Shown: positions 1 to 8,816, counted from the first letter of the stretch. The stretch: 33,747 nucleotides of DNA from an uncultured Bradyrhizobium sp. (GCF_936928535.1 NZ_CAKZHY010000028.1:1-33747), one strand, 5' to 3'. Notes: generated by a model not told the origin, from the sequence alone. Numbers and translations: made by a program.

Positions 1-17
1 ACCTGTACCCCCTCACC

Positions 18-63
18 CGGATCGCAAGAGCGATCCGACCTCTCCCCGCAAGCGGTGAGAGGT
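18..63. repeat. Paired palindromes (Bradyrhizobium-type dispersed repeat)
   Basis: Two hairpins lie back to back. CGGATCGC (18-25) pairs with GCGATCCG (30-37), and ACCTCTC (38-44) pairs with GAGAGGT (57-63). They sit directly after the stop codon of the histone-deacetylase-like gene on the minus strand, so they could stop its transcription. The second palindrome resembles the hairpin at 7469-7490, which suggests one dispersed repeat family rather than a dedicated terminator. Confidence 0.5.
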
Positions 64-70
64 AAAGAAC

Positions 71-1096
71 TCACCTCGCCTCTTCAAATCCCGCCAACAC
101 TGAGGTCAGGTTGGCACCCAGAATATCCGAGAGATAACCGCCTTCCTGCACGAACACGGTCGGCAGGCCCAGCTTCGCAATGGCCTGGCCGATGCGGCGG
201 AAACCTGATGTGGTGACGGCGAGCCCCTTCAGCGGATCGTGTTCGGAGGCATCGAGGCCGAGCGCGATCACGAGTGCGCCGGGCGCAAAGGACTCGATCG
301 CCTTGCGCGCGACATCCATCGCCCGGATGTAGCCATCGTCACCGGTGCCGATGGCAAGCGGAATGTTGAGATTGGCGCCGAGACCGGGGCCTTCGCCGCA
401 CTCATGCGCGTAGCCCCACACGTAAGGATAATACGCCACGGGGTCGGCATGGATCGACACCGTGTAGACATCGGGCCGCGCGTAAAAAATGCCTTGCGTG
501 CCGTTGCCGTGGTGGACATCGACGTCGAGGATCGCGACGCGCTCGTGCTTCAGGCGCAGATGCGCGGCCGCGATCGCGCTGTTGTTGAGGAAGCAGAATC
601 CGCCGGCCATATCGCGATAGGCGTGATGGCCGGGCGGACGGCAGAGCGCGTAAGTGGCGTCTTCGCCGTCCATCACCATCTGCGCCGCGGTAACAGCAAC
701 ATCCGTCGCCGCGCAGGCCGCAGCCCATGTGCCCGGCCCAATCGGAGCTGCGGTATCGGCGGTGTGCCAGCCGAGCTTGCCGACGATATGGCTGGGATAG
801 GTCGCGGCGTGGCGCACGGGATGGACGTTGCCGATCATCTCCGGACCGGAATCGCCGAGCGCCGTCCAGGCATCCCAGGCTTCGCTCAGGAACGACAGAT
901 ATTCCGGGCTGTGAATGCGTGCGCGCGGACCCTGGCCGAACTTGGTCGGCTCGACCAGTTGATGCTTGCCGTCCTTCAGCCCCCTCAGCAGGCGGTCGGC
1001 GCGCTCGGGGTGCTCGGTGGTGCGCTTGACGACCCCGCGAACCAGGAAGAATTGCGGATCGTGGCTGCGATGCAGTTCGGTATGGACGGCTTTCAC
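71..1096 (-). CDS. Histone deacetylase family protein / acetylpolyamine amidohydrolase-like
   Basis: A 341-residue zinc amidohydrolase of the arginase-deacetylase fold. Family motifs are complete: RPPGHH (153-158), GFCFLNN (166-172), DVDVHHGNG (191-199) giving zinc ligands D193 and H195, D282 in LGLDASEHDP as the third ligand, and the GGY tyrosine at 321. Bacterial members remove acetyl groups from polyamines or other acetyl-amides; the substrate here cannot be read from sequence. There is no signal peptide, so it is probably cytoplasmic. The start is GTG at 1096 with GGAG six bases upstream. The catabolic genes at 7.5-15 kb would fit an acetylpolyamine substrate, but that is inference. Confidence 0.9.
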   Translation of the reverse strand: MKAVHTELHRSHDPQFFLVRGVVKRTTEHPERADRLLRGLKDGKHQLVEPTKFGQGPRARIHSPEYLSFLSEAWDAWTALGDSGPEMIGNVHPVRHAATYPSHIVGKLGWHTADTAAPIGPGTWAAACAATDVAVTAAQMVMDGEDATYALCRPPGHHAYRDMAGGFCFLNNSAIAAAHLRLKHERVAILDVDVHHGNGTQGIFYARPDVYTVSIHADPVAYYPYVWGYAHECGEGPGLGANLNIPLAIGTGDDGYIRAMDVARKAIESFAPGALVIALGLDASEHDPLKGLAVTTSGFRRIGQAIAKLGLPTVFVQEGGYLSDILGANLTSVLAGFEEAR

Positions 1097-1220
1097 TCAA
1101 CACTCCGTGCTCTTCAACAGTGCCACAGAGTTTTTTGATCGCTGCGGCGGCCGGATGCAAGCAGGAAGAATGCCGGCCTCGCCAAGCCGTCCTGCGCCGC
1201 GTGCAGATCGCCCGCGAAAC

Positions 1221-2183
1221 TCAGCAGCGCCCGCGTTGAAGACAGTGCTCGCGACCCTGCTGGTCGGTCCGGAATGACTCGATGAAGCCGCCCTGGCGCT
1301 GGGTGACGAAGACGGTCTTGCCGTCGCTGCCACCGAAGGCAAGATTGGTCGGCTCCTTGGCCCTCAGCGCAATCTCGCGCTCGACCACGCCACTCGGCTT
1401 CATCAGCGCAATCGTGCCCTTGAGAATGCGCGCGACATAGAGGCGGCCGGTCACGTCGGTACGCAGGCCGTCGATGCTGTCGGGCTGGAATGTCTTGACG
1501 AGCTTCGCATCGGTGAGTTCGGTGCCGCGGATGGTATAGGACCAGACCTGACCATTGCTGGACTCACCGACATAGAGCGTCTTGCCGTCGGGGCTGAGAT
1601 CGATGCCGTTGGTGGTCCCCATCGGGCGCGGAGCCGACATGATCTGTCCTTGCACCACGCCATCGGCCCCTTTCGCGATGCGCCAGATGTGACCCTCCCG
1701 TCCCTTCCAGTTCGGATCGCTCGCATAGATCGTACCGTCGCGGGCGATGGTGATGTCGTTGGGCTGGTTCATCTCGTCGGAGTGAAACCAGATCGTCGGC
1801 TCGGTGCCGCCCTTCGGGATCGCAAAGATGTTGTGCTTCTTGTAGTCGGCGATGAACATCGTGCCGTTGCGATCGAAGCGGATCGCATTGCCGACGCTGC
1901 CCTCGGGAAGCTCAGTGAAGGCTTCAGACACCGCGGCGCCCGCGGGCAATCGGCCGATGGTACCGGGCTTGCCGAAATTGACGATGAAGAGATTGCCATC
2001 GAGATCGGCGGCGGGCCCCTCGATGCCGTGGGTATATTCGCCAGGAGGCGTGACCTGCACGCTTTCGAACAGCTTGGTCTCGGCTGCGAAGAGCGGCGTC
2101 GCGACGACGAGCAGAATGCTACGGCACAGGCACCAGAAAATCCTGCCGGATGTAATAGCCATCGTCGTCGCTGCACTCGCCAT
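1221..2183 (-). CDS. SMP-30/gluconolactonase-like beta-propeller protein, exported
   Basis: About 320 residues. The N-terminus (FWCLCRSILLVVATPLFAAE) reads as a signal peptide. The body has repeated propeller-blade phrases such as DLDGNLFIVNFG, FDRNGTMFIADY, ARDGTIYASDP, SPDGKTLYVGES and DVTGRLYVARI, typical of the SMP-30/gluconolactonase/LRE family. These are often periplasmic lactonases or sugar-binding propellers; the substrate is unknown. Its 5' end overlaps the 3' end of the preceding heme-propeller gene (stop 2119), so the two are probably translationally coupled and act on related substrates. A second ATG at 2162 would leave a cleaner signal peptide. Neither start has a clear ribosome site, so the start is uncertain. 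Confidence 0.75.
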   Translation of the reverse strand: MASAATTMAITSGRIFWCLCRSILLVVATPLFAAETKLFESVQVTPPGEYTHGIEGPAADLDGNLFIVNFGKPGTIGRLPAGAAVSEAFTELPEGSVGNAIRFDRNGTMFIADYKKHNIFAIPKGGTEPTIWFHSDEMNQPNDITIARDGTIYASDPNWKGREGHIWRIAKGADGVVQGQIMSAPRPMGTTNGIDLSPDGKTLYVGESSNGQVWSYTIRGTELTDAKLVKTFQPDSIDGLRTDVTGRLYVARILKGTIALMKPSGVVEREIALRAKEPTNLAFGGSDGKTVFVTQRQGGFIESFRTDQQGREHCLQRGRC

Positions 2184-4191
2184 TCAGATAAGGATCGGCC
2201 GGCCTGAAGAATCGGCTGAAGCCGGGTTTGTCTACAGCGTTCCTTTGTGTCACGACGACGACCTTGGCAGCCGGTATTTCGCCGCATTCCTTGTTCGCTT
2301 TGCTGAAGAATTTGCGCTGCGGCAGGCCGAGCCTGATGCCCATCGGCGTCCCCGGAACCATCCTGGCAACAAGCAGATCCGCAGTGGTCAGCAGGGCCGC
2401 GTAACCGGGCTCGGTCTTCGGCAGGCTCTCGCCGCCGGGCGGCATCAGCTTTTCAGCGCCGATGCCGCGTAGCCGTGTGCGCAGTCTGCCGGAGATGGGA
2501 TCGCCGGGGTAAATCCAGCCATCCTGCGACAGCATGAAGCGGAGCACGGTCGCATCCTTGTCGGCGTCCGACTGACCCGCCTTGAGGCCGAAATCGGAGT
2601 GGCAGCCGACGCAGTGCTTTTCAACGAGGTCCTTGCGCAGCGTGGTGAGCCTGACCTTGTTCTGTGGGTTCTTGGCAACGAAGGCAGCGAGCTGGTCGAT
2701 CAGCGCCTGACCTCTGATATCGCAGGGCAATGGCGGCGGCGGGTCGCCCGCGGCACGATCGATGCGGATGATGGTCTGGTTCTTGTCCTCGACCAGCCAG
2801 ATCGCACCGTCCTCCGCGACCGTCATGCCCACGGGCGCGCCTTGCGGCCGCGCGCCGTTGACGCGGTGCCAGCCGGCGATCAGCTCGTCGAACGGCGCAG
2901 CGCCGACATCGCCGGACTCGGTCTGGAAATTGTGGGTCGGATCGGCCGCACAGCTGACGTGATAGCGCACCGGCGCCGCAGCGGGCTTTGGAAAGCCGTG
3001 ATCGTCGACGTCGTAGATCAGCACGCGGCTGCCGGTGGGGCGGTAGCCGTGCAGGCCGACCAGCAGCTTGCCCTCCAGCTCCGGGAACTTTGCGCCGTGA
3101 TAGTACAGCATCGCGAGCGGCGCACCATGCGGCGGCAGCAGCGAGAACGGCTGCTTGTAGAGCGCGTTCGCGGTACAGAGCGATTTGTAGACGCCCGATT
3201 GCAGCACGGCTTTGAACTCGGGACTGGGCGTCGACAGATCGTAACAATAGGGCCAGCCATAGTGCCGGCCCTGCTCGATCGCGTTGATCTCCTCGTTCGG
3301 CTTGAAGATATCGGGCAGGTCCCGACCGTTCTCGCCTTGCAGGAAGGCGTAGCCAGCGTCGGGGAAGCTCGGATGCAATGCCAGCGCCAGCGAGTTGCGC
3401 AAGCCGCGCGCGTAGATGGTGTGAGCGGGATCGGGATCGCCAGGCTTCAAGGCCGGGAACACGCCCCCTGGCGGCGGCGTGAACAGCCAGAGCGCCGCCA
3501 TGCCGGATGCGCCTTCAGCCGGTGCGCAAGGCTTCGTGATCGGCGCCGGCGCGATGCAATCATCGCTGTGGGCACCGACGTTGACGAACAGCCGCCCGTT
3601 CTTGTCGAAGACGAACTGCTTGAGCGGATGCGCGGCCTCGTCGAGCTTCGTCCCGTCGGGCAGCGTGATACGGCGGCCCGGCATGTGACGGATGATGGTC
3701 TCGACCGTGCTGCGCGGATTGTCGGCGAGCGGATCGAAGCGGAAGATCGTCTCGGAGGTCGAGGCATAGAGTTTCTTGTCCGGCCCGATCACGAGGCCGA
3801 ACGGATATTCGACCCCGGTCAGGAGTTCCTTGAAGCGCTGGCCGCTGGCGGCGTGGGGGTCGAGCAGCAACAGCCGGCCATCGCTGTGACCCCAGCCGCC
3901 CATGTCGGCCACCACGAACAGATCACGGCCGGGCACCTGGATGATCGACCGCGGAAATTTCAGATGGTCGTCCTCGCTGCCGACGAGGCCGGCGCAGAAG
4001 CCGGCCTTCATGTCGATCTGGATCCTGGGAAAGGCGAGATCGCCGCTGCCACAGGTCTCCGTTCCGACCGCATAGCCGCTTTTCCGCAACGGATCGGACG
4101 CGGCCAGAGTAGCGAAGCCGAGCAGGACCGCGGCGACGGCGGCAGCTGCGCACAAGCTTCGGCGTCCATGCTGCAATGTGAGATGATTCAC
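2119..4191 (-). CDS. Secreted PQQ/sorbosone dehydrogenase-like propeller with C-terminal c-type heme motif
   Basis: 690 residues from GTG at 4191, chosen because GGGGGAGG lies just upstream and a clean signal peptide follows (a run of Ala, Val and Leu ending FATLAAS). An ATG at 4257 in the same frame would add 22 residues but lacks a good ribosome site. The middle looks like the soluble sugar/L-sorbosone dehydrogenase propeller (phrases GVEYPFGLVIGPDKKLY, YARGLRNSLALALHP, GRHYGWPYCYD). Near the C-terminus CVGCH (527-531) is a covalent heme c site, and MPPGG further on could supply the axial Met. Family knowledge suggests periplasmic sugar or aldehyde oxidation with electrons leaving through the heme. 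The exact substrate, and whether PQQ is bound, cannot be told. Confidence 0.8.
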   Translation of the reverse strand: MNHLTLQHGRRSLCAAAAVAAVLLGFATLAASDPLRKSGYAVGTETCGSGDLAFPRIQIDMKAGFCAGLVGSEDDHLKFPRSIIQVPGRDLFVVADMGGWGHSDGRLLLLDPHAASGQRFKELLTGVEYPFGLVIGPDKKLYASTSETIFRFDPLADNPRSTVETIIRHMPGRRITLPDGTKLDEAAHPLKQFVFDKNGRLFVNVGAHSDDCIAPAPITKPCAPAEGASGMAALWLFTPPPGGVFPALKPGDPDPAHTIYARGLRNSLALALHPSFPDAGYAFLQGENGRDLPDIFKPNEEINAIEQGRHYGWPYCYDLSTPSPEFKAVLQSGVYKSLCTANALYKQPFSLLPPHGAPLAMLYYHGAKFPELEGKLLVGLHGYRPTGSRVLIYDVDDHGFPKPAAAPVRYHVSCAADPTHNFQTESGDVGAAPFDELIAGWHRVNGARPQGAPVGMTVAEDGAIWLVEDKNQTIIRIDRAAGDPPPPLPCDIRGQALIDQLAAFVAKNPQNKVRLTTLRKDLVEKHCVGCHSDFGLKAGQSDADKDATVLRFMLSQDGWIYPGDPISGRLRTRLRGIGAEKLMPPGGESLPKTEPGYAALLTTADLLVARMVPGTPMGIRLGLPQRKFFSKANKECGEIPAAKVVVVTQRNAVDKPGFSRFFRPADPYLNGECSDDDGYYIRQDFLVPVP

Positions 4192-4257
4192 AGCGGCCTC
4201 CCCCGTTTCGGCTGAGGTTGTTCCATGCTGTGCAGGCGCCGTCCAGTTGAACATCAC

Positions 4258-4396
4258 CTGCCTGTGATCAAACCCGTAAGCTGCGTCGTGCCGACCAACA
4301 TCCGTAGATTCCCTTACCGGGCTCGACCTGAATATTTTTCGGCTCTTTCGGGTGGTACCGATGTGCCGTCCAAGTCGCTTTCCAGAGGAGGCGTTT
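4258..4396. promoter_or_regulatory. Divergent intergenic region
   Basis: This gap separates the minus-strand heme-propeller gene from the plus-strand DUF6894 gene, so it should carry promoters for both. No convincing -35/-10 pair or palindrome was recognised. The only clear signal is the ribosome site AGAGGAGG just before the ATG at 4397. Confidence 0.35.
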
Positions 4397-4630
4397 ATGG
4401 TTCAGATGTATTTCCACTGCTCGAACGCCGAAGGCACGCTGATCGATCGCTACGGCACCGCAGTCGCCAACCTGACGGAAGCGCGTGACCGCGCCGCCCA
4501 GATCATGCGCTCGATGATCGAGACGCCCGGCGCCGAAGACTGGCGCGATTGGGTGATCCACATCAGCGACGACGACGGCGAGGAGATCTTCGATCTTCCC
4601 TTCACCGCCATGCTCGGCAAGCCGCATTGA
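4397..4630 (+). CDS. DUF6894-type small protein
   Basis: A 77-residue protein starting at ATG 4397, preceded by AGAGGAGG at ideal spacing. It opens MVQMYFHCSNAEG, carries an acidic stretch ISDDDGEE and ends in a short hydrophobic tail. The Y-F-H-C opening and length match the DUF6894 family that is abundant in Bradyrhizobium. Function is unknown, and there is no signal peptide or membrane segment. It is followed nine bases later by another tiny gene, so the two are probably co-transcribed. Confidence 0.8.
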   Translation: MVQMYFHCSNAEGTLIDRYGTAVANLTEARDRAAQIMRSMIETPGAEDWRDWVIHISDDDGEEIFDLPFTAMLGKPH

Positions 4631-4639
4631 GGTGATGCC

Positions 4640-4816
4640 ATGCTGTTCGCTTCATTGAGCCTGCTCCGCCAGCCCCTCAGCTTCGTCGCCAGCAAATGGC
4701 TGAAGCTGGTGCAAGTCGCCGGCAACCCGTACCGCCCCGAGCTGCACTACATGCGCGGCCCTGGCCCGAAATGGCACGCCAAATATCAGGCGAGCCGGCT
4801 GAATCGCGGGCTCTGA
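4640..4816 (+). CDS. Hypothetical 58-residue basic protein
   Basis: A short frame from ATG 4640 to TGA 4814-4816 encoding 58 residues. It starts MLFASLSLLRQPLSF and is basic and Trp/Tyr-rich in its second half (GPGPKWHAKYQ). GAGG at 4629-4632, overlapping the stop of the upstream gene, gives a good ribosome site, which favours translational coupling. No known domain was recognised. Confidence rests on spacing, ribosome site and GC-rich third positions. Confidence 0.6.
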   Translation: MLFASLSLLRQPLSFVASKWLKLVQVAGNPYRPELHYMRGPGPKWHAKYQASRLNRGL

Positions 4817-4861
4817 GTTCTTCGGCTTCGCCGCTCCCAAAAACTGGTCTTTCCACTCGTC

Positions 4862-4937
4862 ATGCCCGGGCTTGTCCCGGGCATCCACGTTCTTGCACCT
4901 GCCCGAAGAACGTCATGGCCGCAACAAGCCCGGCCAT
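4862..4937. repeat. Paired palindromes between convergent genes
   Basis: ATGCCCGGG (4862-4870) pairs with CCCGGGCAT (4876-4884), and ATGGCCG (4915-4921) pairs with CGGCCAT (4931-4937). The core resembles the dispersed palindromes common in Bradyrhizobium and Rhodopseudomonas. Located between the small plus-strand gene and the minus-strand enoyl-CoA hydratase gene, it can serve as a two-way terminator. Confidence 0.55.
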
Positions 4938-4953
4938 AACGGAGGAGACAGGG

Positions 4954-5727
4954 TCACCTCCCCGTAAACTTCGCCTTGCGCTTCTCGACGAAGGCCTTGC
5001 GGCCTTCGACGGCATCGGCACTCGTTCGGATGGTGGCCTGAAGCTCGATCTCGCGGCGGAACTGCGCCTCGTAGCTACTGTGCTCGCTCTCCTCGACCAG
5101 CGCACGCGTCGCGACCAATGCGCGGGTCGGGCCATCGGCGAGGCGACGCGCCAGGGTCAGCCCCTCCTCCATCAGCCGCTCGTCGTCCACGACCTGCCGC
5201 ACCAGGCCGATCTCCTGGGCGCGCTCGGCGGTGAGCGGCTCGTTCAGGAGCATCAACTCGAGCGCGCGCTGCCGGCCGATCAGCCGCGGCAACAGCCAGG
5301 TCGAACCGAGATCGGGCACCAGCGCAATGCGGCTGAACACTTGAATAAAATTGGCCGAACGCGCTGCAACAATCATGTCGCCGGCCATCGCCAGGCTGAA
5401 GCCACCACCGGCCGCGACGCCGTTGACGGCAACGACGACAGGCACACGGCACTCGCGCAAGGCCTTGAAGGCCGGCCAGTAGAAGCGCATGACCCCCGCG
5501 GCGAGGTCCTCGCCCAGCGCGCCGGCCGCCTTCAAATTCTGTCCTGAGCAAAATCCGCGCCCCGCGCCGGTGAGGATCAGCGCGCGAACCTCCTCGTCCC
5601 CGGTCATGTCGCCGACCGCTGTCGCGAGCGCGCCGAGCAGGTCCGGCGTCATCGCGTTCAGGCTATCAGGCTCGTCGAGCGTCAGGATCCCGACGGCGCC
5701 ATCCCGCGCCTGTTTCACACCTGCCAT
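4954..5727 (-). CDS. Enoyl-CoA hydratase/isomerase (PaaG-like)
   Basis: 257 residues of the crotonase fold. The start is ATG 5727 with AAGGGAGA upstream; a longer in-frame extension to 5844 lacks family similarity. Visible motifs are GRGFCSGQNL and NGVAAGGGFSLAMAGD, which form the acyl-CoA oxyanion hole, and LVPDLGSTW, where the Asp is typical of PaaG/isomerase-type members instead of the usual hydratase Glu pair. It should act on a CoA thioester in beta-oxidation or aromatic-acid degradation. No other phenylacetate genes are nearby, so the substrate stays open. Divergent from the gamma-glutamyltransferase gene. Confidence 0.88.
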   Translation of the reverse strand: MAGVKQARDGAVGILTLDEPDSLNAMTPDLLGALATAVGDMTGDEEVRALILTGAGRGFCSGQNLKAAGALGEDLAAGVMRFYWPAFKALRECRVPVVVAVNGVAAGGGFSLAMAGDMIVAARSANFIQVFSRIALVPDLGSTWLLPRLIGRQRALELMLLNEPLTAERAQEIGLVRQVVDDERLMEEGLTLARRLADGPTRALVATRALVEESEHSSYEAQFRREIELQATIRTSADAVEGRKAFVEKRKAKFTGR

Positions 5728-5842
5728 GTCGCGTCTCCCTTTCGATGTTCTCGCTGGCGGCAATGTGCCATCCTTCGTGGGCTCCGCCAATTGCGGGGCG
5801 TCAGGGTCAGCGCAACAAGCCAAACCAAGCACAAGCGACATC

Positions 5843-7432
5843 ATGCCTCATCATTTCAGCCTCAACCAAACCATCCGCAAACCTGCCGTCACATCCAAGG
5901 GCGGCATTGTCGCTTCGCAATCGCGGCGGGCGGCCGAGGTGGGAGCGCAGGTGCTGGCGGCCGGCGGCGACTGTGTCGACGCGATCGTGGCGACCACGTT
6001 TGCGCTGAACGTTCTGGAGCCATGGAATAGCGGCATCGGCGGCGGCGGCGCGATGGTGCTCTACCGCGCCAAGGAAAATCGCTACGAGGTGATCGACTAC
6101 GGCATGTGCGCGCCGCAGAGCCTGCGCGCGGCCGATTATCCCATCACCGGAGACCGCGTCGCGACCGACCTGTTCCCATGGCCGCGGGTGAAGGACGATC
6201 GCAACGTTCACGGTCCCGCCGCGATCGCGGTGCCTGGTGTCGTTGCCGGGATGGAGGAAGTGCATCGTCGGTACGCCAGAATGCCGTGGAAAGAGCTGGT
6301 CGCTCCGGCGGCCGCGCTCGCCGGCGAAGGCCTGCTGGTGGACTGGTGGACCGAGCTGACGATCACGGGCTCGGCGGCAGACCTTCGCCGCTATCCCGCA
6401 AGCGCCGCGATGTTCTTGAAGGACGGCCTGCCGCCAAGCCCGCCCTGGAGCATCGAGGCCGAGATCCGGCTGCCGCAGGACAATCTGAAAGCGACGCTGC
6501 TGCACCTCGGCGAGGCCGGACCGCGCGACTTCTATCAAGGCGATCTCGCCAAGAGCATCGCGTCCGACATCAAGGCCGATGGCGGCTCGCTGTCGGTGGA
6601 AGATCTCGCCGCGTTCCGCGCCCATTTGCGCGAGCCGCTGGCGATCCCCTATCGCGGCGGCAAGGTGCTGGCGACGCCCGAGCTCACGGCCGGGCCAACC
6701 ATGGCGCACGCCCTTCGCCTGTTGCAGGAGAGCCTGAAGCCGGCGAGCGCACCCGACGCCGCGACCTACGCCGAATATGCGCTCGCTCTGCAGACGGCCT
6801 TCCGCGAGCGTCTCAAGGACATGGGCGATGCCGACGGCAAGCGCTCGCTCGGCGCGGAATACCTCGCGCCGGCCTGCACCACGCATTTCTCCGTGGTCGA
6901 CCGCGACGGCAACATCGCGGCGGTGACGCAGACGCTGCTCTCGTCCTTTGGCTCGAAATATGTGACGCCGCATACCGGCATTCCCATGAACAACGGCATC
7001 ATGTGGTTCGATCCGAATCCGGGCACCACCAATTCGCTCGCGCCTGGCAGGCGCTGTCTCTGCAACTACACACCCGTGATCGCCGAAACCAAGGACGGCA
7101 AGCGCCTCGCGGTCGGTGCCTCCGGCGGCCGCCGCATCCTGCCCTCGGTCCTGCAGCTCGTGTCCTTTGCGATGGACTTCGGCATGGACCTCGATGCCGC
7201 CATCCATCAGCCGCGGATCGATTGCAGCGAAGGCGCGATCGTGCTCGGCGACACCAGGCTGCCGGCGGAGACACGCAAGGCCCTCGCCGCGCGCTTCGAT
7301 TACAGGGAGGCGCCGGTGCAGACCCTGCCGATGAAGTTCGCCTGTCCGAGCGTGGTGATGCGCGATCGCGACACCAATTCCGGCGCGGTCGAGATTTTCC
7401 AGCCCTGGGCCGACGCGGTGGCGGAGGGCTGA
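5843..7432 (+). CDS. Gamma-glutamyltransferase family protein
   Basis: 529 residues. The N-terminal region has SKGGIVASQSRRAAEVGAQVLAAGGD-type family signatures and the SGIGGGG loop. The TTHFSVVDRDGN motif contains the likely autoprocessing nucleophile Thr346, which would split the chain into a large subunit of about 345 residues and a small one of about 184. GASGGRRI follows as a substrate-binding glycine motif. There is no obvious signal peptide, unlike periplasmic GGT, so it may be a cytoplasmic hydrolase of gamma-glutamyl compounds. The ATG at 5843 has only a weak ribosome site; upstream in-frame codons do not look like this family. A link to gamma-glutamylated amines is possible given the genes downstream. 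Confidence 0.88.
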   Translation: MPHHFSLNQTIRKPAVTSKGGIVASQSRRAAEVGAQVLAAGGDCVDAIVATTFALNVLEPWNSGIGGGGAMVLYRAKENRYEVIDYGMCAPQSLRAADYPITGDRVATDLFPWPRVKDDRNVHGPAAIAVPGVVAGMEEVHRRYARMPWKELVAPAAALAGEGLLVDWWTELTITGSAADLRRYPASAAMFLKDGLPPSPPWSIEAEIRLPQDNLKATLLHLGEAGPRDFYQGDLAKSIASDIKADGGSLSVEDLAAFRAHLREPLAIPYRGGKVLATPELTAGPTMAHALRLLQESLKPASAPDAATYAEYALALQTAFRERLKDMGDADGKRSLGAEYLAPACTTHFSVVDRDGNIAAVTQTLLSSFGSKYVTPHTGIPMNNGIMWFDPNPGTTNSLAPGRRCLCNYTPVIAETKDGKRLAVGASGGRRILPSVLQLVSFAMDFGMDLDAAIHQPRIDCSEGAIVLGDTRLPAETRKALAARFDYREAPVQTLPMKFACPSVVMRDRDTNSGAVEIFQPWADAVAEG

Positions 7433-7468
7433 AGGATTGAGCGAACGCGCTCTCGCTGTGGTGCTGCA

Positions 7469-7490
7469 CCTCTCCCGCTTGCGGGAGAGG
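7469..7490. repeat. Perfect 10-bp hairpin between convergent genes
   Basis: CCTCTCCCGC (7469-7478) pairs exactly with GCGGGAGAGG (7481-7490) around a two-base loop. It lies between the 3' ends of the GGT gene (+) and the FAD oxidoreductase gene (-). It is a member of the same palindrome family as 38-63 and may act as a terminator in both directions. Confidence 0.6.
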
Positions 7491-7519
7491 GAGCGCATTT
7501 GCGTTGTAGCAATCGCGTA

Positions 7520-8803
7520 CTAGATCCCCAGCCGATCGCGGACACGGCCCGCGATCACGGCCGTGGTCACGCCCACCGGCCAGAACGCATGCATCGGGAT
7601 CGGCTTGACGCCCGTGATGGGCATGTCGATCTCGGCCTTGGCACCGCCGATCAGACGACGTGCGAGCTGCGCGCCCATCGCGGTGGAGAGCGCAACGCCG
7701 CGGCCATTGCAGCCGAGCGAGATCAGGACGCTCTCCGCGGGCTCGTGCACGTGCGGGTAATGATCCCCGGTGATGGCGAGCCGGCTGTTCCAGCCGTGGG
7801 TCCAGGCCACGCCCTTGAGCTGCGGCCATAGCCGTTCCGCGTAGCGCATGAGATAGGCGACGTCCGTTGGCGACTTGATCCAGCGCATCGGGCCGCGACC
7901 GCCCATCAGCAGGCGGTTCTGTTGATCGATGCGGTAATAGACGGTGATGTGGCCGCTCTCGTAGAGCACGGGCCGCATCGGCATGATCGAGCGGGCGACC
8001 TCGTCGGAGAGCGGCGCAGTGGCGGCGATCGAGGAAAACACCGGCACGATGGTGCGGCGAAGCGCGGGCCAGAGATCATCGGTAAAGCCGTTGGTTGCGA
8101 GCAGCACCTTCTCGGCATGCACGACCGCGCGCGGCGTCTCGATGCGCCAGCGAGCGCCGTCGCGGCGAAGCGACAGCGCCGGCGTTTCGCCGTAGACTTT
8201 CGCGCCTGCCGACATTGCCGCACGCGCGAGCCCGCGGGCGTAGCTGAGCGGATGCAGGTCGCCGCCGCGCGTATCCAGCATCGCGCCGATGTAGCGATCC
8301 GTGCCGGTCATCTCGCGCAATTGCTCGCGATTGAGATACGACACCGGCATGCCGCGGCGGATGCACTGCTGCGCGGTCTTTTCGATCGCGGCGGCGCTAG
8401 CCTCGTGATACGCGGCGCGGAGCGTTCCGTTCTGCCGGGCCTCGCACGGGATCTGGTAGCGGCGGATCAGATCGTGGGTGAAATTCGTCGTGCCATAAGA
8501 GAACTCGATCATGCGGCGACCAAGCTCAGGGCCGAAGTCCGCTTCGATCTGGTCGGGGTCGTGCTTCAAGCCGGGATTGGTGTGGCCGCCATTGTTGCCG
8601 GACGCGCCCCAGCCCGGCTCCTGCGCCTCCAGCACCAGCGCCTCGACGCCCTGCTCCGCCAGATGCAGTGCCGTGGACAGGCCGGTGTAGCCGCCGCCGA
8701 TGATCGCGACGGAAACGCTTTTGTCCGCATCGAGCGGCGGGGTCGCAACCGGCGCGATGGCCGTGTCGGCATAGAGCGATGGCGGCAGAGGCAGGCGCGT
8801 CAT
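7520..8803 (-). CDS. FAD-dependent amine/amino-acid oxidoreductase (DAO family, PuuB-like)
   Basis: 427 residues from ATG 8803. The ADP-binding fingerprint VAIIGGGYTGLSTALHLAE has its glycines at 36-41, and GWGASGNNGGHTNPG follows as the FAD-contact segment seen in PuuB/OrdL-type oxidases. The C-terminal part has GGRGPMRW and LISLGCNGRGVALSTAMG, typical of the FAD domain closing the fold. Such enzymes oxidise amines, gamma-glutamylputrescine or N-methyl amino acids. It lies 13 bp after the ABC ATPase gene on the same strand, so it is almost certainly co-transcribed with the importer and oxidises what the importer brings in. The exact substrate is not readable. Confidence 0.88.
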   Translation of the reverse strand: MTRLPLPPSLYADTAIAPVATPPLDADKSVSVAIIGGGYTGLSTALHLAEQGVEALVLEAQEPGWGASGNNGGHTNPGLKHDPDQIEADFGPELGRRMIEFSYGTTNFTHDLIRRYQIPCEARQNGTLRAAYHEASAAAIEKTAQQCIRRGMPVSYLNREQLREMTGTDRYIGAMLDTRGGDLHPLSYARGLARAAMSAGAKVYGETPALSLRRDGARWRIETPRAVVHAEKVLLATNGFTDDLWPALRRTIVPVFSSIAATAPLSDEVARSIMPMRPVLYESGHITVYYRIDQQNRLLMGGRGPMRWIKSPTDVAYLMRYAERLWPQLKGVAWTHGWNSRLAITGDHYPHVHEPAESVLISLGCNGRGVALSTAMGAQLARRLIGGAKAEIDMPITGVKPIPMHAFWPVGVTTAVIAGRVRDRLGI

Positions 8804-8816
8804 TATATGAGCCCGG

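Noticed and set aside
1097..1220. Possible continuation or frameshift of the SMP-30-like gene past its stop
   Set aside because: No propeller-like sequence was seen in any frame of this gap, so the stop at 1221 is accepted.
2599..4215. Long plus-strand open frame opposite the heme-propeller gene
   Set aside because: It is a shadow of GC-rich codon bias on the real minus-strand gene; its translation is Arg/Ala/Val-rich with no motifs.
5807..7498. 563-codon minus-strand frame opposite the GGT gene
   Set aside because: The translation has no recognisable domain, while the plus strand has every GGT motif.
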